From: Daphnia pulex
Lineage: Eukaryota > Arthropoda > Branchiopoda > Diplostraca > Daphniidae
Reading direction: 5' to 3'
Length of the DNA: 64,000 bases
Assembly (NCBI RefSeq): GCF_021134715.1
Contig: NC_060019.1
Span: 682,001-746,000, forward strand
Shown here: positions 62,332 to 64,000 of the stretch, in pieces
Position numbering within the stretch: the stretch's first letter is position 1
How the letters are laid out: every line of letters starts with the position of its first letter
Made by a program: the position numbers and the translations under genes
Notes under the pieces: generated by a model
Seen by the model: only the letters and a program-made list of their open reading frames with translations
What the model was told of the DNA's origin: nothing
Databases searched by the model: none

Positions 62332-62414
62332 TGCGTTAGCCGGGAATCGAACCCGGGTCTATTGCTTACTCCGAGTTTGGAAGGCAACAATGCTAACCAT
62401 TATACCACTAACGC
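62332..62414 (-). tRNA. tRNA-Gly(UCC): tRNA-Gly(UCC) with an 11-nt intron
   Basis: The minus strand reads GCGTTAGTGGTATAATGG at the 5' end, a TTCCAA anticodon loop with anticodon UCC, GGTTCGATTCC in the T arm, and a closing acceptor strand CTAACGC plus A. The acceptor stem pairs over 7 bp. The anticodon stem (GTTGC with GCAAT) forms only if 11 nt (62367-62377) are removed at the canonical 37/38 position, leaving a normal 72-nt tRNA-Gly. The A and B boxes are intact. It lies upstream of the RhoGAP exons, on the same strand. Confidence 0.9.
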
Positions 62415-64000
62415 TTGTGACGTTCGAGCTTTCATTTGAGAAACAACTCGACGGCCAGGCTAAGACGCAATCACGGAGATAAATTATAGATAGAAGATAA
62501 GTGTGGTTGTGTGAGTTTTTTCCTCATTCCATTTTCTTATCGAGAGAGAGAGAGTCGCATTATATTGACAGAAGGCCTCAGAGATATGACCGGATATATA
62601 CGTAAGCAACTCTCACTCTAACCAAACAACATTTGGTTGCACTCACGTACGGCACATGTTTCGGGATTTTTTTCCCCCCAAAAAAACAGGAGGAAGAAAA
62701 AAAAATATGAGACACGAAAAAAAATGAAAACCTTGAATAACCCGTGAGGGCGACTATACTCGATCCATCTCCATCTCCTCTCGTTTCCAAAGAGTCAGTT
62801 AATGATCTTCTCACGCAGCTGCTGCGTCCAATTAAAAACCAGAAACAAAAAAAGACTGGCCCTTTCCTCGTCCATGTCGACGAGTCGGGAAAGTCAACAG
62901 TCCGCTACATTTATATACGTGCACAAATAACAAACAAATAAAATTCTCCAAAAAAATAGAAAATTGCGTTTTTTCTTATTTTTTTCTAATTTCTCTTAGA
63001 AACAATATTACGACACACACACGAGAGAGAGAGGTCAGCGAACCTAGTGTGTTGATATCCAACGACGACAATAACAGAGTAGGAAATTAATTTCGAACAT
63101 TTTTTATTGATTTCTTTTAATTTCTCGGTTTGGGTTGGGCGCGCGTCTAACTAATAATAACACCGAAAAGTAGTTCTCTACACACTCCACATGTGATCCG
63201 GCATACTAATAACTTCCTGTGTGTGTGTGTGTTGTTATTTCAATTTTCTAGCCAGTCCCGCACGACCGCTATTTTAATACACCGGGAAAATATAAAAATA
63301 ATTTTCATTTCTCTACTTCCTTTTTTCTATTCTTTTCTTGAAAAAATCCAATTACAATCAAATTGTATCACGTATATACTCTTTAATTCGACTTTAGCTT
63401 GAGGCCGAATTCACAATTTCCGGTACTTGAATCTAATATCCAAAATCAACCCTGTACTACTGAGGCCTATACTATAACAAGTCAAAGTCGTTTAGGTAAA
63501 ATATTTCCGGTCGGATGAAGACGCAAAGGACGACCCCACCCTCCATCATTTCACGTCATCCACTTCTCCGCAGCTGATCATCTGTCACAAGACAACAGAC
63601 AAGAGCCGATGAAACTCTGTAGGTACACCCGTGTGTCTTTTTCGCCGTTTCGAGCGCAGCTTGGCAACGGCGGGAGTTTCAAAAAAATTAAAAAATTAAA
63701 TAAAAATCAAAAATGTTCGTGAAAATAAAAAGATGGTTGAAGGGGCCGCCCCAAATGGCCGTTGCCCCCTGTCTCTCTCTCTTTAAAACTAAATTTAAGA
63801 AAAAAACAAAACAAAATAGATGCGGGAGGGGGGGGAAGAAAAGAAAAGAAGAACGTGAACGTCTAGCGTGAAGAAAATGTTGGACAAAAAAAAAAAAAAA
63901 AGTCCGGGAGCCGCTTGAGCGTCGTGCGATGGGAGATGTGGGGTGGGGTGGTAGAACGGGGGGAGACGATGGCACACAGCTGGAATGTTTGAGAGAAACT
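62415..64000. other. Right end of window, no supported gene
   Basis: Contains short GA and GT microsatellites (about 62540, 63020, 63215). Frames are short and without motifs. It may include the distal promoter and first exon of the RhoGAP gene. Confidence 0.4.

Overview
This window looks like nuclear DNA of a small-genome arthropod, most likely a branchiopod crustacean of the Daphnia type. That identification is inference. It rests on the metazoan gene families present (ADAMTS-like proteases, C-type lectin, ribosomal protein S11, SNX5/6-type sorting nexin, F-BAR/C1/RhoGAP protein, dual-specificity phosphatase), on very short introns (mostly 55-75 bp) with clean GT-AG borders, and on the moderate, A+T-leaning composition. 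Gene models were built by hand by joining open frames at splice sites and checking that intron phases agree.

Layout. 1-2.5 kb: hairpin-bearing tandem repeat and a possible small gene. 2.5-7.3 kb: an 839-aa ADAMTS-like protease and a secreted single-Ig protein, both on the minus strand. 8.7-9.0 kb: a tRNA-derived SINE-like element. 10-11.3 kb: RpS11 with two interchangeable copies of exon 2. 14.1-15.2 kb: a secreted C-type lectin with a Thr/Asp/Ala/Pro repeat tail. 15.5-29.0 kb: a large palindrome. Its arms are about 5.5 kb with an almost identical 5.2-kb core, and its 2.4-kb spacer holds a fragment of mitochondrial ribosomal protein S35, a 63-aa Cys-rich gene that straddles the arm/spacer border, and decayed tandem copies of an arm segment. 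Each arm carries an identical 172-aa nuclear-looking gene with repeated MEVD motifs and a foldback MITE. 30.2-30.8 kb: a single-copy gene of similar style. 34.8 kb: a kinase fragment. 36.6-39.1 kb: a second, shorter ADAMTS-like gene in the opposite orientation to the first, so the two proteases lie roughly symmetrically about the palindrome.

41.7-62.4 kb is a more conventional run of genes, all on the minus strand: a VHR-like dual-specificity phosphatase, a sorting nexin whose 6.8-kb intron contains a complete single-exon gene for a 1226-aa mucin-like membrane protein, a 1306-aa F-BAR/C1/RhoGAP protein, and an intron-containing tRNA-Gly(UCC). The sorting nexin and the RhoGAP protein both act at membranes through BAR-type domains, but nothing shows that they work together.

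The most notable items are the near-identical palindrome with its duplicated MEVD gene, nested inside an older inverted pair of protease genes; the duplicated exon of RpS11; the stop codon in the second protease that can double as a splice acceptor; the same-strand nested gene; and the intron in tRNA-Gly.
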